From Euonymus europaeus (taxonomy: Eukaryota; Streptophyta; Magnoliopsida; Celastrales; Celastraceae), in contig OY756958.1 of NCBI GenBank assembly GCA_963580455.1, positions 30,516,501-30,580,500 of the forward strand: a DNA stretch of 64,000 nucleotides. The letters run 5' to 3'. The number at the start of each line of letters is the position of its first letter. Position 1 is the first letter of the stretch. A model generated the notes under the pieces. It made no database searches, had not been told where the DNA came from, and saw only the letters and a list, made by a program, of their open reading frames with translations. Below are positions 35,493 through 47,249 of the stretch, piece by piece. A program made the position numbers and the translations under genes.

Positions 35493-35505
35493 TGGTATCG
35501 GAGCC
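35493..35505 (+). other. Primer-binding site (initiator tRNA-Met type)
   Basis: TGGTATCGGAGCC directly follows the 5' LTR and differs by one base from the common plant copia primer-binding site TGGTATCAGAGC. It would pair with the 3' part of initiator tRNA-Met. Confidence 0.88.
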
Positions 35506-35569
35506 CGTCTATTTTGAATAGATTGATCCTCCTTCTTCCTTCTTCCTTCAAACTGCCTGACTCTGTTCC

Positions 35570-36955
35570 ATGGCAACTTCCGATCTTCCCCCAAACTCTT
35601 CCACATCCACTGAGCCTACAATAGTCTCTACCACTGCTACGGTTGTAAACTCCAGCAACCCTCTTCCTTTTGCTGGCCATCTCATCTCTTTAAATGCTTC
35701 TTCTCAGATTCCCTTTAAGCTTGCCCAAAATGGCTCTAACTATGCTTCCTGGAAGTCACAAATGACCAATTTATTATTTGGCTATGGACTCCTTGGATTT
35801 GTTGATGGAACTACTCCATGTTCATCATCAACTGATCCTAGCTACCTTTACTGGACACGTCAAGATCGCCTTGTAATTCTTGGAATTCAGGCTACTGTTC
35901 ACAGCACCATTGGTCCTACCATTAACAATAGCACAACCTCAGCCAATGCGTGGAACAAGTTGGAAAAAATTTTTGCAAACCGATCGAATACGCGCATGCT
36001 GTCCATTATGTCTTCGCTTATGGCTAACAAAAAGGAAGGCCTCACAGTTGCTGAATATATGAGCAAAATAAAAGGCCTCGTTGATGAACTGGCGCTTATT
36101 GGGCACCCTCTGAATGATGCTCAAGTTCTTTCTTATGCCTTGAATGGTCTCTCTGATGAGTTTAAGGAATTAACTGCGGCCGTTCGTGTCCGTGACACAC
36201 CAATCTCCTTTGAAGACCTCTATGACAAGTTACTTGATGAGGAGATCTTACATAATCGTGGGGCACCTAAGGACGATGAGCCCTCCATCACTGCTCAGTT
36301 TACTCAAAAAGGACGTGGAGCACGTGGAAGTTCATGGGGTGGTCGTCGTGGCAACCGTGGCCGCCGTGGTCGAGGAACCTATAATAATCCTCCATATGGC
36401 TCAGACTATCACTCTTCTACTTACACCAGGAGCATGAATTCTTCTCCTCAGTTGTCTAACTCAACATCCTGGAACTATAGCTCTTACCCGCACCAACCAA
36501 TTTATCAATCTCGCCCAGTGTGCCAATTATGTGACAAGCCGGGTCACATTGCTAAGACTTGTCGTTCTAGTGGACAATCATCAGCACCATTTGTCAGCCC
36601 TCAAGCTAATCTTGCTTCAGGCGCATCCAGTTCTCCTTCAACGAACTGGGTTTTAGACTCTGGAGCTACGCATCACATTACTTCTGATCTAGAGAACCTT
36701 TCCATGCACTCCAAATATGTTGGTAATGAAGATGTGATCGTTGGTGATGGTAATGGTATTTCTATCTCACACATTGGTTCTGCCCACCTTGATTCATCCA
36801 CCAATTCATTTGCATTAAACAATGTTTTTTGTGCACCGCTTATTAAAAAAAATCTCATATCTGTCGCTCAATTTTGTCAACAAAATAATACTTCCATTGA
36901 ATTTTTTCCTCAATTTTTTCTTGTGAAGGACTTGCTACAGGGGCATCCTTGGTGA
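35570..36955 (+). pseudogene. copia Gag-protease part of broken polyprotein
   Basis: Open frame of 461 codons from ATG 35570. A UBN2/Retrotran_gag domain spans about residues 45-220 (NYASWKSQMTNLLFGYGLLG; AEYMSKIKGLVDELALIG). An Arg/Gly-rich linker follows. A CCHC zinc knuckle (CQLCDKPGHIAKTC) lies near residue 318 and the aspartic protease active site (WVLDSGATHH) near residue 360. In copia elements this frame continues into integrase. Here a one-base indel just before the stop (TGA 36953-36955) ends it early. Beyond that, the frame that would carry on has a further TAA at 37024-37026. Both lesions lie between protease and integrase. Confidence 0.9.
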
Positions 36956-37140
36956 AAGGCCGGAGTAGAAACAACTTGTATGAGTGGCCTTCTGCGTCCT
37001 CCCATCTCTCTTCATCGGGTCCTTAACCTTCTGCTTTTACTACTACCTCATCTCATGTCTGGCATCAACGTCTTGGGCATCCTTCTTCTTCCATACAGAA
37101 GCATATCTTAGCTAGTAACTCTATTCCATGCTCTCCTTCA

Positions 37141-39975
37141 GTGAATAATTTTTGTGATTCATGTCTTTGTAATAAAAGTCACAAACAGTCATTTTCCAGA
37201 TCTTCTGTTATTTGTGACAAACCATTTCAGATTATCTACTCTGATGTTTGGGGTCCCTCTCCCGTTATCTCTATTGGAAAATTCCGGTATTATGTAATTT
37301 TTATTGACTATTTTACCAAATATACCTGGTTCTTTCCTCTTAAATTGAAATCTGATATCTTTCAGGTATTTGTGAGGTTTAATACCCTAATCACTAATCA
37401 GTTCTCTACCACCATCAAAACATTGTACACTGATGGCGATGGGGAATATAAAGCTTTAACTCCCTACTTAGCCACCCATGGCATTCAACATCTCACATCC
37501 CCAGCTTACACTCCCGAACATGTTGGCTCTGCCGAACGTAAACATCGACACCTCGTTGAGACCGGTCTTACCCTTCTTCACCAAGCTAATCTTCCTTTAC
37601 GATTTTGGACTCATGCCTTTCAAAGTGCTGTTTACCTCATCAACCGCATGCCTACACCCGTACTCCACCGTGATACTCCATATTATAGGTTATTTGGTCA
37701 TCATCCCACCTATACCTCTCTCCGTGTCTTTGGTTGCCTTTGCTATCCATGGCTACGCCCTTATAGTTCTCATAAACTTGAGCCTCGCTCTCGTGCATGT
37801 TTACATCTCGGGTTCTCTCCTCAACATCATTCCTTCATCTGTTATGATCTCTCATCGGGTCGCATTTTTGTATCGCGTCATGTTATCTTTCAAGAACATG
37901 TATTTCCATATCGGAATAAATGTTTAACTGATATTTGTCTCACTGATCAAACCTTTTCCAAGTACATGTCCATATTCACAGGCAAATCTTCTGCTCCAGC
38001 ATCCACTTCTTTCTCACCTTCACGACCTTCTTCTAAAGTCCACGTCACAGCAGATGGTCCCTCATCAGTTCTTCCTATTTCGCCTTTTGTTATGGATGCG
38101 CCATGTCTCTCTCCCTCCCATGTAAGTATTCCTTCCCCTTTACCATCTCCATGTTCTGATGATATTTCAATTAATTCCCCAACTCCTTCACTAACCCGGG
38201 ATACTCCACCATCTTCTGAGCATGCCTCTATTGTTCCATCTGAACCTTTCAATAACCCAGATCCTATGTTTTCCAATGTAGTTCCAGCTTCTTCCTCTAC
38301 TCCCTCCACTCCACCTGATCCACCAAATCGTGTCATCACTCGCTCCCAACATATTATTTTTAAACCAAAACTTCCTTTTTCTCTTCACACTACCATGACG
38401 TCCATACTTCCAAATGAACCCACCTCTTTTACCCAGGCCCACAAACACAAAGAATGGCGTGATGCCATGCAAGCTGAATTCCTAGCTCTCCAACAAAACC
38501 ATACCTGGACTCTTGTCCCTTCTTCATCTGCACAAAACATTGTTGGATGTAAGTGGGTGTTTCGAATCAAGCGGAATCCTAATGGTTCCATTGCTCGCTA
38601 TAAAGCGCGCCTTGTGGCCAAAGGTTTCCATCAACGACCCGGTATTGACTTTACGGAAACTTTCAGCCCCGTTGTAAAACCCGTTACTGTTCGCACTGTT
38701 CTTGCAATTGCTATCCATCGTGGCTGGAATTTGCAACAATTTGATGTTAATAACGCCTTTTTACAAGGCACCCTCTCTGATTGTGTTTTCATGCAGCAAC
38801 CTCAAGGGTTTGTTGACTCTGAATTTCCAGACCATGTGTGCAAGCTCAACAAAGCAATCTATGGACTACGGCAAGCTCCCCGTGCTTGGTACACCGAATT
38901 ACGAACCTTTCTTCTTTCTTATGGGTTCCGTAATTCTAGCAGTGATGCTTCCTTATTCATTTATACTATGGGCTCTTGTCTCATGTATCTTTTAGTCTAT
39001 GTGGATGACATCATCCTCACAGGAAATCACTCATCGACACTCCACCAGTTCACCACTCAGCTCTCCACCAGATTTTCACTCAAAGATTTGGGCAATCTCA
39101 GTTATTTCCTGGGAATTGAGACTACTCGAACACCTCATGGGATGCTTTTGTCTCAGCAAAAGTATATACTTGATCTTCTTCACCGTACAAAAATGCATGA
39201 AGCTAAAGAAGTTAGCACTCCATTATCCACTTCTGAAATTTTGCGGCTGGATGATGGTTCCCCCTCTCATGACCCAACTGAGTATCGTCAGGTTCTTGGC
39301 GCTCTGCAATATCTCTCACTCACACGCCCGGATGTTAGCTACGCTGTCAACAAACTTGCTCAATTTATGCATCGTCCTACTGCCACTCACTGGGCTGCTG
39401 TGAAGCGCGTTCTCCGGTACCTTAAAGGTACCTCTCATTATGGCATTCTCCTTTCTGCCACATCATCTCTCACTCTCCATGCATTCTCCGACGCTGATTG
39501 GGCTGGTAATGTTGATACTCGTCACTCTACATCTGCTTATGTGGTTTTCCTTGGCTCCACACCTGTGAGTTGGAGCTCGAAAAAGCAAACCACTATAGCT
39601 CGCTCATCTACCGAAGCTGAATATCGGGCTATAGCTACAGCCACCGCGGAGGTTAATTGGCTCACTAATCTACTACATGAACTCACTTTACCTCCTCGGA
39701 CATGTCCCACCATCTACTGCGATAACATTGGCGCCACATATGTTTGCTCCAATCCAGTATTCCATTCTCGTATGAAGCATATTGCTCTTGACTTTCACTT
39801 TGTTAGAGACCAAGTGTCTCGCAAGCTTCTCCGAATCAGTCATGTATCAACTGCTGATCAATTAGCGGACTCTCTTACTAAGCCTCTAGCACGGAAGTCA
39901 TTTACAGCTCATAGAACCAAGCTTGGTGTTCTTCCAGGACCCTCAAGCTTGCGGGGGCATGATAGAAAGTCATGA
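37141..39975 (+). pseudogene. copia integrase-reverse transcriptase-RNase H part
   Basis: Long open frame of 944 codons with no ATG at its left end. It is the downstream part of the polyprotein, separated from the Gag-protease frame by a frame change and a TAA. Order of domains: zinc-binding N-terminus of integrase (CDSCLCNKSHK), integrase core with the catalytic Asp in TDGDGEY, chromatin/linker Ser/Pro-rich region, reverse transcriptase starting near GCKWVFRIKRNPNGS with the YVDDIIL active site near residue 620, and RNase H with SDADWAGN and a late STEAEYRA. The frame ends inside the 3' LTR. Otherwise it appears intact. Confidence 0.92.
39945..39959 (+). other. Polypurine tract
   Basis: The G-rich stretch GCGGGGGCA lies immediately upstream of the 3' LTR, at the position where plus-strand priming occurs. 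It is shorter and less pure in purines than typical. Confidence 0.6.
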
Positions 39976-40232
39976 TAGCCTAATAAAGGCAATGCTATCT
40001 CACGTAATTATGAGGCATTATCATGATATTATACTAGCCACAATTACTGGAGATAATATACTCATTACTAATAGAGGATATCATGAGCTAAAATCAGGGG
40101 ATACAAAAGTCCTACTGTATCAGCTATACTCAAGCATAGACTCAAGCATATCAGTTACAATGTACATATATATATACTGTAACATAATCTCAATGAAAAG
40201 ACATCTTCTTCTCATACTCTTATCGTTCTTTA
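39960..40232 (+). repeat. 3' LTR
   Basis: 273 bp, identical to the 5' LTR except C at 40112 versus T at 35372. Followed by the target duplication GTTAG. It ends 793 bp upstream of the methionine aminopeptidase start codon and is in the same orientation. Confidence 0.95.
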
Positions 40233-40237
40233 GTTAG

Positions 40238-41025
40238 CCCATTTTCTACTTCTGGAATTAGTTTCACTTCATGAGCCGTACACGTGCTATCATTGCAAAA
40301 AATAAAATGCCAATTTTCGTTTTGATTTGAAGGTGATGCTTGGAATTTGTGCAATTGTTTTCTGAATTTTGTCGGATCTTCTATTACGGCTGCAATTTGG
40401 TCAGGTATGGACAGAATACCAAGTTGGGAAGTACCGATTGTTGGTTCTGTCAGTCATGGAAGTTTACGAAAACCAGAATGTCCAAGTAACGGAATGCTAT
40501 ATAGTACATAGCATAGAGGGTCAAATTTTTGTCTACAAAAGGAAGATAACAACGGCAAGATATTTTGGTCGACGTCATCCCTTTTCTTCAACAGGTCTAT
40601 CTTATTAATTTGTTAAAAAAATGGAGATTATTGTTCAAAGCCACATCGGATTGGAACTTTCTGGTTGTTAAATAAGCCCATTAACACTTCCCAAGAGCAA
40701 TAATGCAAGTATGCAACTGCCAAAGTGGCAGTATTATGGGCCTTTGCATTGATTGGTCCTACGGAATATGTACGTAGGCCCAGATTCAGACTATTGAGCC
40801 TGTTTTGGAATTGGGCTCCTCATCTGTATTAAGGCAAGACAAGAGTCCCGACTTCTGTAGTTTTGGGCCTGTTAGCTGTCCCAATGGCTAAGATGCAGTC
40901 CAATTCTTATGATAACTGGGCCCGTCAAGGCAATTTCCTTTATTCATAACGGATGATACGTTAATCAACAGGAGGAAGGGAGAGGCGGAGGCTACCTATC
41001 GAATTTGAGGATAAACTGAGAGAGA
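40238..41025 (+). promoter_or_regulatory. Promoter region of MAP1D with six TGGGCY (Site II) motifs
   Basis: TGGGC(C/T) or its complement occurs at 40675-40680, 40737-40742, 40777-40782, 40812-40817, 40864-40869 and 40917-40922, all within 350 bp of the start codon. Site II motifs are bound by TCP factors and are common upstream of plant nuclear genes for organellar and growth-related proteins. Such motifs are also frequent elsewhere in this window, so part of the count may be background. The 79-codon open frame at 40369-40608 is not recognised. Confidence 0.6.
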
Positions 41026-44000
41026 ATGGTAGGCGCTTCGTCTGTGCAGCCAAGGATCTTGTCTTCTTTCCTTGGAGAGCGCTTTGTTCAATCTAAGCAG
41101 CCTTTCTATCAGCTCTTCCGCTATAATCCAGGTCCCGTCACTTTGTCCCCAGATTACAGTAATCAGTTTCTCCAGAGTTGTGGTGTTTCTTCTTTGTAGT
41201 TTACGGTGAATCGTTCAAATAGTCTGTCATTTAGGTTTTTGTTCTATGTTGGATTCTTGGATGGCATTTTCTGCTTAAGTATGTCGGTTTAAGTTCACTT
41301 GCCCATTTTGTATGCTATTCCCAAGTCTCTTATTAGTTACTGGGCCTGACCTCGAGCATTATGACAATCAGAAGTGAGATGAAATTGAGCCACTGTTTGT
41401 ATGGGTTGTAATTGGATTGGAACTGTGTGATTTGGTTCCCTTTAATGCGAGTAAAATCAATGTTAGTTTCATGTTAATGTACTTGAAGCTTTATAATTTA
41501 GTTGGGTTGCAAGGTTGGTGATTGATGTTACATCTGAAGCTTTAGGAATAATTAGGATTTGTACACTCTTTGCCAGTTTGCCTTCGTGCTACCCTTCCCT
41601 TGCTCAACCGCATATTTGTATTTTGCAACAGTATTCTTGTTCTTATGATACTCTTGCTGTAGAAGCTGGCTTTCTTAAGTCCGTTTTCCGAATAATGCTC
41701 TCTTTATGAAGTTAGCTGCTCATTTGTTTATTGGTGCAACTTGTTTCTTGCACTGTTTGGATTAAGGCTTGGAATTATTGATTATAATTCTTTGGTTACT
41801 TGTAATGCTTGCAAACAGGAAACAAACACGTGTCAATGCGATTATCTAGAAATCTTTCAGGGTTAAGCAATCTCTTGTTCAAAAGGTAATTTTATTGTAT
41901 AAATTAGACTTAATAACCTCTCGAGCCTTCATACATGTCATTTAACTTGTTCCATCTGGTTATACTGGCTTTTTCTCAAATGCTTTTCCCTGTTGGATTC
42001 ATTTTTGAAATTATCAGAAATCAAGATGCTGTTCCAAACACTAAGCGTAGACGTCTAAGTCCTGGAAAAGTTTCACCCCATCGACCTGTTCCATCTCATA
42101 TACCAAGGCCTCCTTATGTCAATTCTAGGAAGCCACCAGGAATTGCAAGTGGGCTAGAAGTGCATGATGCGAAGGGGATCGAATGCATGAGAGCTTCAGG
42201 GAGATTGGCAGCACAGGTTCTTGAATATGCTGGGACACTAGTCAAGGTAGCATGGTGCTTCGTCCTTTGAAAAGTTGTTTACTTTCTTGTCAGTTCATAT
42301 TAATTTATATGCGGGATTAGGGATTTTTTAGGACACAAACTATTTGTTTTGGATAACCTGCTACTTTTTACTTTCTCTCCTTGTCCCAAATCCCACTCCC
42401 CCTGTTCCCTAGACTCTCCTTAATGCTTGCATTATCCTGATTTCATTAAATTCGTAGAAGTTTGATACGGAAGTTTTTGTTAGTTTTGCATGGATTGTGA
42501 GATTACATTGGAGGTTGCTGTCTACCTTATCTTATATATTTATCCTTGCTTCTGTTGGCAGCCAGACATCAAGACAGATGAAATTGACAAAGCAGTTCAC
42601 CAAATGATTATTGACAATGGAGCATATCCCTCACCTCTTGGCTATGGTGGGTTTCCAAAGAGCGTTTGCACATCAGTAAATGAATGCATTTGTCACGGGA
42701 TACCAGATTCCCGTGCACTACAGGTTTTCTTTCTTTAGTACTTGAACTGTTTCATTGTTTATTGCTTAGTGTCTTTTCTCCCAAACGATTAAACATCATA
42801 TGGTGTGCTTTTGCAGGATGGTGATATTATCAATATTGATGTGACCGTTTTCCTAAATGTAAGCAGCACGGTTTATTCTTCAAGTTTTTTAGCACAGATT
42901 AAAAAAGCTACGGATTATGGACTTGAGATAACATATACACGTGAGGTGGCATATGCACATAGTTGGAAATTGTCTCTGAGTCCTTATGTTGTTTTTTGGT
43001 TTCCATGCCCATGATGATGTCTGATATGATCATATTGCTGGTTTGTTATACTGAATTGATGATTAAACTTTGTGATGGTCATTGTGTAAATCTTCTGTGT
43101 ATTTGAATCTTGTTTCAGTTAACATTTGAACCTTTTTTGAGGCAAGCCTAAAAGGTTTTTTAAAAGGGGAAGAGGAAAAAGAAGAAGGAACAATGATGCA
43201 TTATGTGCCTATCACTATCATTGCTTTAGTTGATCACAATCAACTCAACATTATAGTTGTTTACCATTGTCGTCCTATGATATACTTCAAATGCTTATTC
43301 ATGTCAACTTTTGATATGTAGGGTTATCATGGGGATACATCAGCAACTTTTTTTTGTGGAGAAGTGGATGATGAGGCAAGAAACCTTGTTCAGGTAGCAT
43401 TTTAGAATATGAATCCCTCCCATCCATTCAGCTTCATATATATATATATATAATAAATTATCTAATAAATTTCATGCACTTGCCAACAACAAAAAAATCG
43501 CGTTCTTCACAAAAATAATTAATGCTTAGGTGAGAATATTTGTATAGTTTTGTCAATGTACATGAAGTACTTCTTATATCCTGAATAATTATTTCTTTGT
43601 TCATTTCATGTTACTTTGGTATTATATTATCCATGCAGTAATATTTAATATACATGAATCAAGTATGTCCTATTTACTTCGCTCCATAACTGTTGTGAAA
43701 ATAAAACTTGAGTTTTGAAGACTATTGTTAAAAATTCATGAGATTTTCAGTTGCCCATTAAATGCTGTTGTAATTTGTGTTTTTTCCTGCTAAGCTTCCA
43801 ATTGTTTGCTTTTTTAATGAATTTTTATTTTGAACTTACATCACTACTGTTGTAAAAAATAACTCATTGAATTGGTATATAAACATGTATTTATCATTAT
43901 TACGCTGATACAATTTGTCTGCTCTCTTTTTCCTGCGATAGGTAACCAAAGAGTGTTTAGATAAGGCAATATCAATATGTGCGCCAGGAGTTGAGTACAA

Positions 44001-45601
44001 CAAAATTGGCAAAACAATTCAGTAAGGCATCTGCCATTATCTCAGTACTCATTGATAATATTTATGACCATAAGTTACTATTTTTTAGAACACTGACAGA
44101 TTGCCCCTTTGCATCTCATGTCAATGTTCTTTCTTTTCTCATCAGTTCACTTCTAGAACATGTATGATCAATTTTAACTTTAATAATTCAATCAGTTGAT
44201 ACACCCTGCATACAATGGGCTCACTTTCTTTAGAATTATGTGGGTAGTATTTGACTTGAAGAAAATTTAAATTTTTTCAACACACTTTTCTCATTGCTCC
44301 TTAGAAATTGGTTTCAACATCATTTTCCCCCTCATACTATGTGAATATAATATATATTGAATTTGCATCTTGATTTATTTCACTAATGATAGATGTTTTA
44401 CCTTAGCGATCATGCAGATAAATATCGTTATGGGGTCGTCGAACAGTTTGTTGGCCACGGTGTTGGACGCGTTTTCCATGCTGATCCAGTTATTCAACAC
44501 TTCAGTAATTCTCCTGATTTTAAATCTATTCTCGATTTTGTTGTTTTGCATTAGATCCAAGCTACTAGTTTTGATGTCATTTCTTGGTTGGAGAGATGCA
44601 TCCTGGTTACTTACTGAGAGTTATGGTTCAATTGTTGGCTGTTAATTAGTAACATTCTCAGTGATCTTTCTTCCTAACAAACTGGAACGAGCTAAAATAT
44701 TAACAACATTTTTGGTGAAGCACTGAAGCTGCTGCTTTGAAATCCTATCATTTGTGATGCATAAGTATTATATCAAGTTATTCAATGTTGTCACCTTGTT
44801 CTCAGCTAGCAATGCTGTCATACTCTGCTTTGGAAAGTCAGAAGCTCCTATTGATGTAACTTATAACCTTCGCCATCCTGAGCACAATTTTCTACCTTTA
44901 TACTATATTTTGTTGTTGAAAGGGACCGAAAATCAAATATGCTGCATCTTGTTTAGTTGTTTCCGCCTGAATTGATTCATGGCCTTCATGATTTCAATTT
45001 TTATTTCCCGCTTTGCCCTAGGAGTTTGGATAATAGTAGCATCTTTTTCATTTTACAAGGAAATCTTTTTTTACTAGGTTTATTTCTTAGCTGAACAAAT
45101 ACTTCCTAACATTTTTAGCATATCCACTTGAGCTGGATTGGAAATAATAAACATCTGCATCAAGAATATGCAGTTTTAATTCACAAGATGACCTCTCTCT
45201 CTCCCCCCTCTCATATCCTTTCGAATGCACTTTATCAAGAGATAATGCAACAGTTCTTCTTTTTCAGGGAACAATGATGGTGGACGCATGGTGTTAAATC
45301 AAACTTTCACAATTGGTAATAAATTTATAGACCCGAAACAGTTCTCTTCTTCGTGTTCTGGAGATATTCTGTCTTTCTGCAATTGCCTCATCATTTTTTC
45401 CTCTTTTAAGCGCTATGTTCATAATCTTGTGTGACGATATTATATGTTTATGCAGAACCTATGCTGACTATTGGTAGCATCAATCCTGTGCTGTGGAATG
45501 ACAACTGGACAGTTGTAACAGAAGATGGAAGCCTGTCGGCGCAGTTTGAGCACACGATATTAATCACCGAGGATGGTGCCGAGATACTTACTCAGTGTTA
45601 G
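41026..45601 (+). CDS. MAP1D: Methionine aminopeptidase type 1, organellar (MAP1D-like)
   Basis: Ten exons: 41026-41131, 41819-41885, 42018-42246, 42562-42723, 42817-42858, 43322-43393, 43942-44021, 44407-44504, 45268-45315, 45456-45601 (1,050 nt, 349 residues). The enzyme removes the initiator Met from nascent chains. The first about 60 residues are rich in Ser, Arg and Gln with few acids ([20 protein letters not shown]), as expected for a chloroplast/mitochondrial transit peptide. The pita-bread peptidase fold follows. Metal ligands are all present: Asp196 (NIDVT), Asp207 (GDTS), His270 (VGHGVG), Glu302 (IEPML) and Glu333 (QFEHT). The substrate-binding His179 lies in CICHGIPD. There is no N-terminal zinc-finger domain, which separates it from cytosolic MAP1A. 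The first donor CCAG|GTCCCG is weak but keeps frame and gives a good family match. Exon 5 is only 42 nt. The choice of MAP1D over MAP1B/1C rests on recalled N-terminal likeness. Confidence 0.93.
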
Positions 45602-47249
45602 AAAGATTTACAACATAGAGCAAAACATTTAAAAGATAATTTTTGTGATATTGATTTAAGATTCCTCAGTTTGCCTCCCTAGACTCGAAATTTCGAATGC
45701 GGGTGGCACTGTATTCATGCTACTTGCAAATCATTTTCTTCAGTCATCTTGTAGGGTGTATTAATATCTGTTCTCGAAAAATCTTCCCGGTCGTATAGAT
45801 GCTTGCTGACTGTAATTTTTGAAAGACTGTTGTACATTGATGGTAATAAGTAATAACATATTGCTTGGTGATTGCTGAAGAGCAACAATAAATTTCGTCC
45901 TGGATACATTTGATATGTAAATATCAGATGAATGTGATTTGAGAGGATATATCTAATATTCGCTTTGGAGTAACTTGCACAGCATTGCTCTGCGGATTTT
46001 GTTTGAATGTGATCATGATTGTTCCCTAACCACCTCAACCGCTATTTTTCTTACGATTTTGGAATGAAGTTAATTGCAAATGTCATGTCTGTAAATTTTC
46101 TGATTTGAGTTTGCTTGGGTGAGCTCCTGGTATGCGGCAAGAAGGAAATGGTTAATCAAGAATGGCAAGGGGAATAAACACTAGATTAGACGATAAGTAC
46201 AGCGATAGGGCTCTTTAATCTTAATCTTTAGCCAGTTGCCAATCTAACTAGTTGCTTAGGTCTCCTTATAAAATGAGAAGTTGTATTGATTGTCATTTGA
46301 TGCATTTATATTAGTTGAAGAAAAATTAGATTATATTCTTGTATTGATAAACTCAAACAATGTGTATCCTAATCAGTCTCTTTGATTTTATTATTTTTTT
46401 GCTTTTGGGATTTCATAAAGCTAGCTACAAAGAAAATTCACATAATCCTACTTAAAAGAAAAATAAAGGAAGAAATAAAACACTTATTCACGGGTTTAGG
46501 TTTCATGTAACTACATTTTAATAGTGATAGAGATCCCAACAGTTGAGATGGTAGTTATCTCAACTACTAAGTTGCACGCATAAAATTTCATGTGCATCAT
46601 GTGAAGCTCACGCATTCACTTAAAATTTTTTGCGCAAAATTCAAGAGCTGGAATAATTGAGATCCAAATTACTATGTTTTAGGTAAGATAAGTTGTTCCA
46701 GGTGGAAATAAAAGTCTGTATTCTAAATTCCATGTAAAAATATTACAACAAACAGTACGAGATAAAAGTTTTACATATCTAATGACCTCTTGTGTACCAA
46801 GCGTTACCTGGTTTTAGTAGCACTCCAACTAAGATGCACTTGTGCCTTGAAGCTAATCAATCATATATACTACTTGATTTAGCAGTTAAAGCAGTCTTCC
46901 ATACCCACTAATCCTTTTTCTCCAATCTGTTCGATCAAATCTTTTTTTTTTTATTCTCGATATCTAAGCTTAAGTTCCTTTCAAGTACATATCAGGTTAC
47001 TTTTTTTCGAGTCCTTGACAGCTCATCTCATTAGATTCTTCATCAAGAAACCGAGCATCTTCCTGTGACAAACATCCCAATATATAACTCCAACATTCTC
47101 TCTTCATCAATAATTTCCTCGACAGGGAAACAATATGAGCAAAGATTCTCTCAAAGATAAAATCCTCCCCTCAAAGTATGGTGATAGAAAAAATATTGGG
47201 TTCTTTTAAATTCTCTGTCATTTGTTAATTGACGTTCGTGTTTGCTTAG
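45602..47249. other. Intergenic, 3' flank of MAP1D
   Basis: Likely 3' UTR to about 45850, then AT-rich sequence without a recognisable gene. The first exon of the downstream patatin pseudogene, which would carry the oxyanion-hole motif, is not visible here. Confidence 0.5.

Larger units (their letters stand above)
35220..40232 (+). mobile_element. Ty1/copia LTR retrotransposon (Ale/Retrofit-like), full length
   Basis: 5,013 bp with two 273-bp LTRs, a 5-bp target-site duplication GTTAG (35215-35219 and 40233-40237), a primer-binding site and a polypurine tract. The internal region encodes Gag, protease, integrase, reverse transcriptase and RNase H in that order; integrase before reverse transcriptase defines copia. 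The small size and short LTRs suit the Ale/Retrofit lineage. The two LTRs differ at a single base (T at 35372, C at 40112), so insertion was recent. The polyprotein is nevertheless broken between protease and integrase, so this copy is unlikely to be autonomous. Confidence 0.96.

Noticed and set aside
35219..35521. 100-codon open frame in the LTR (repeated at 39923-40237)
   Set aside because: It follows the LTR sequence, appears in both LTRs and has no protein features; incidental.
40369..40608. 79-codon open frame upstream of MAP1D
   Set aside because: Reads almost protein-like but I recognise no family, and it lies in the promoter region; too weak to call.
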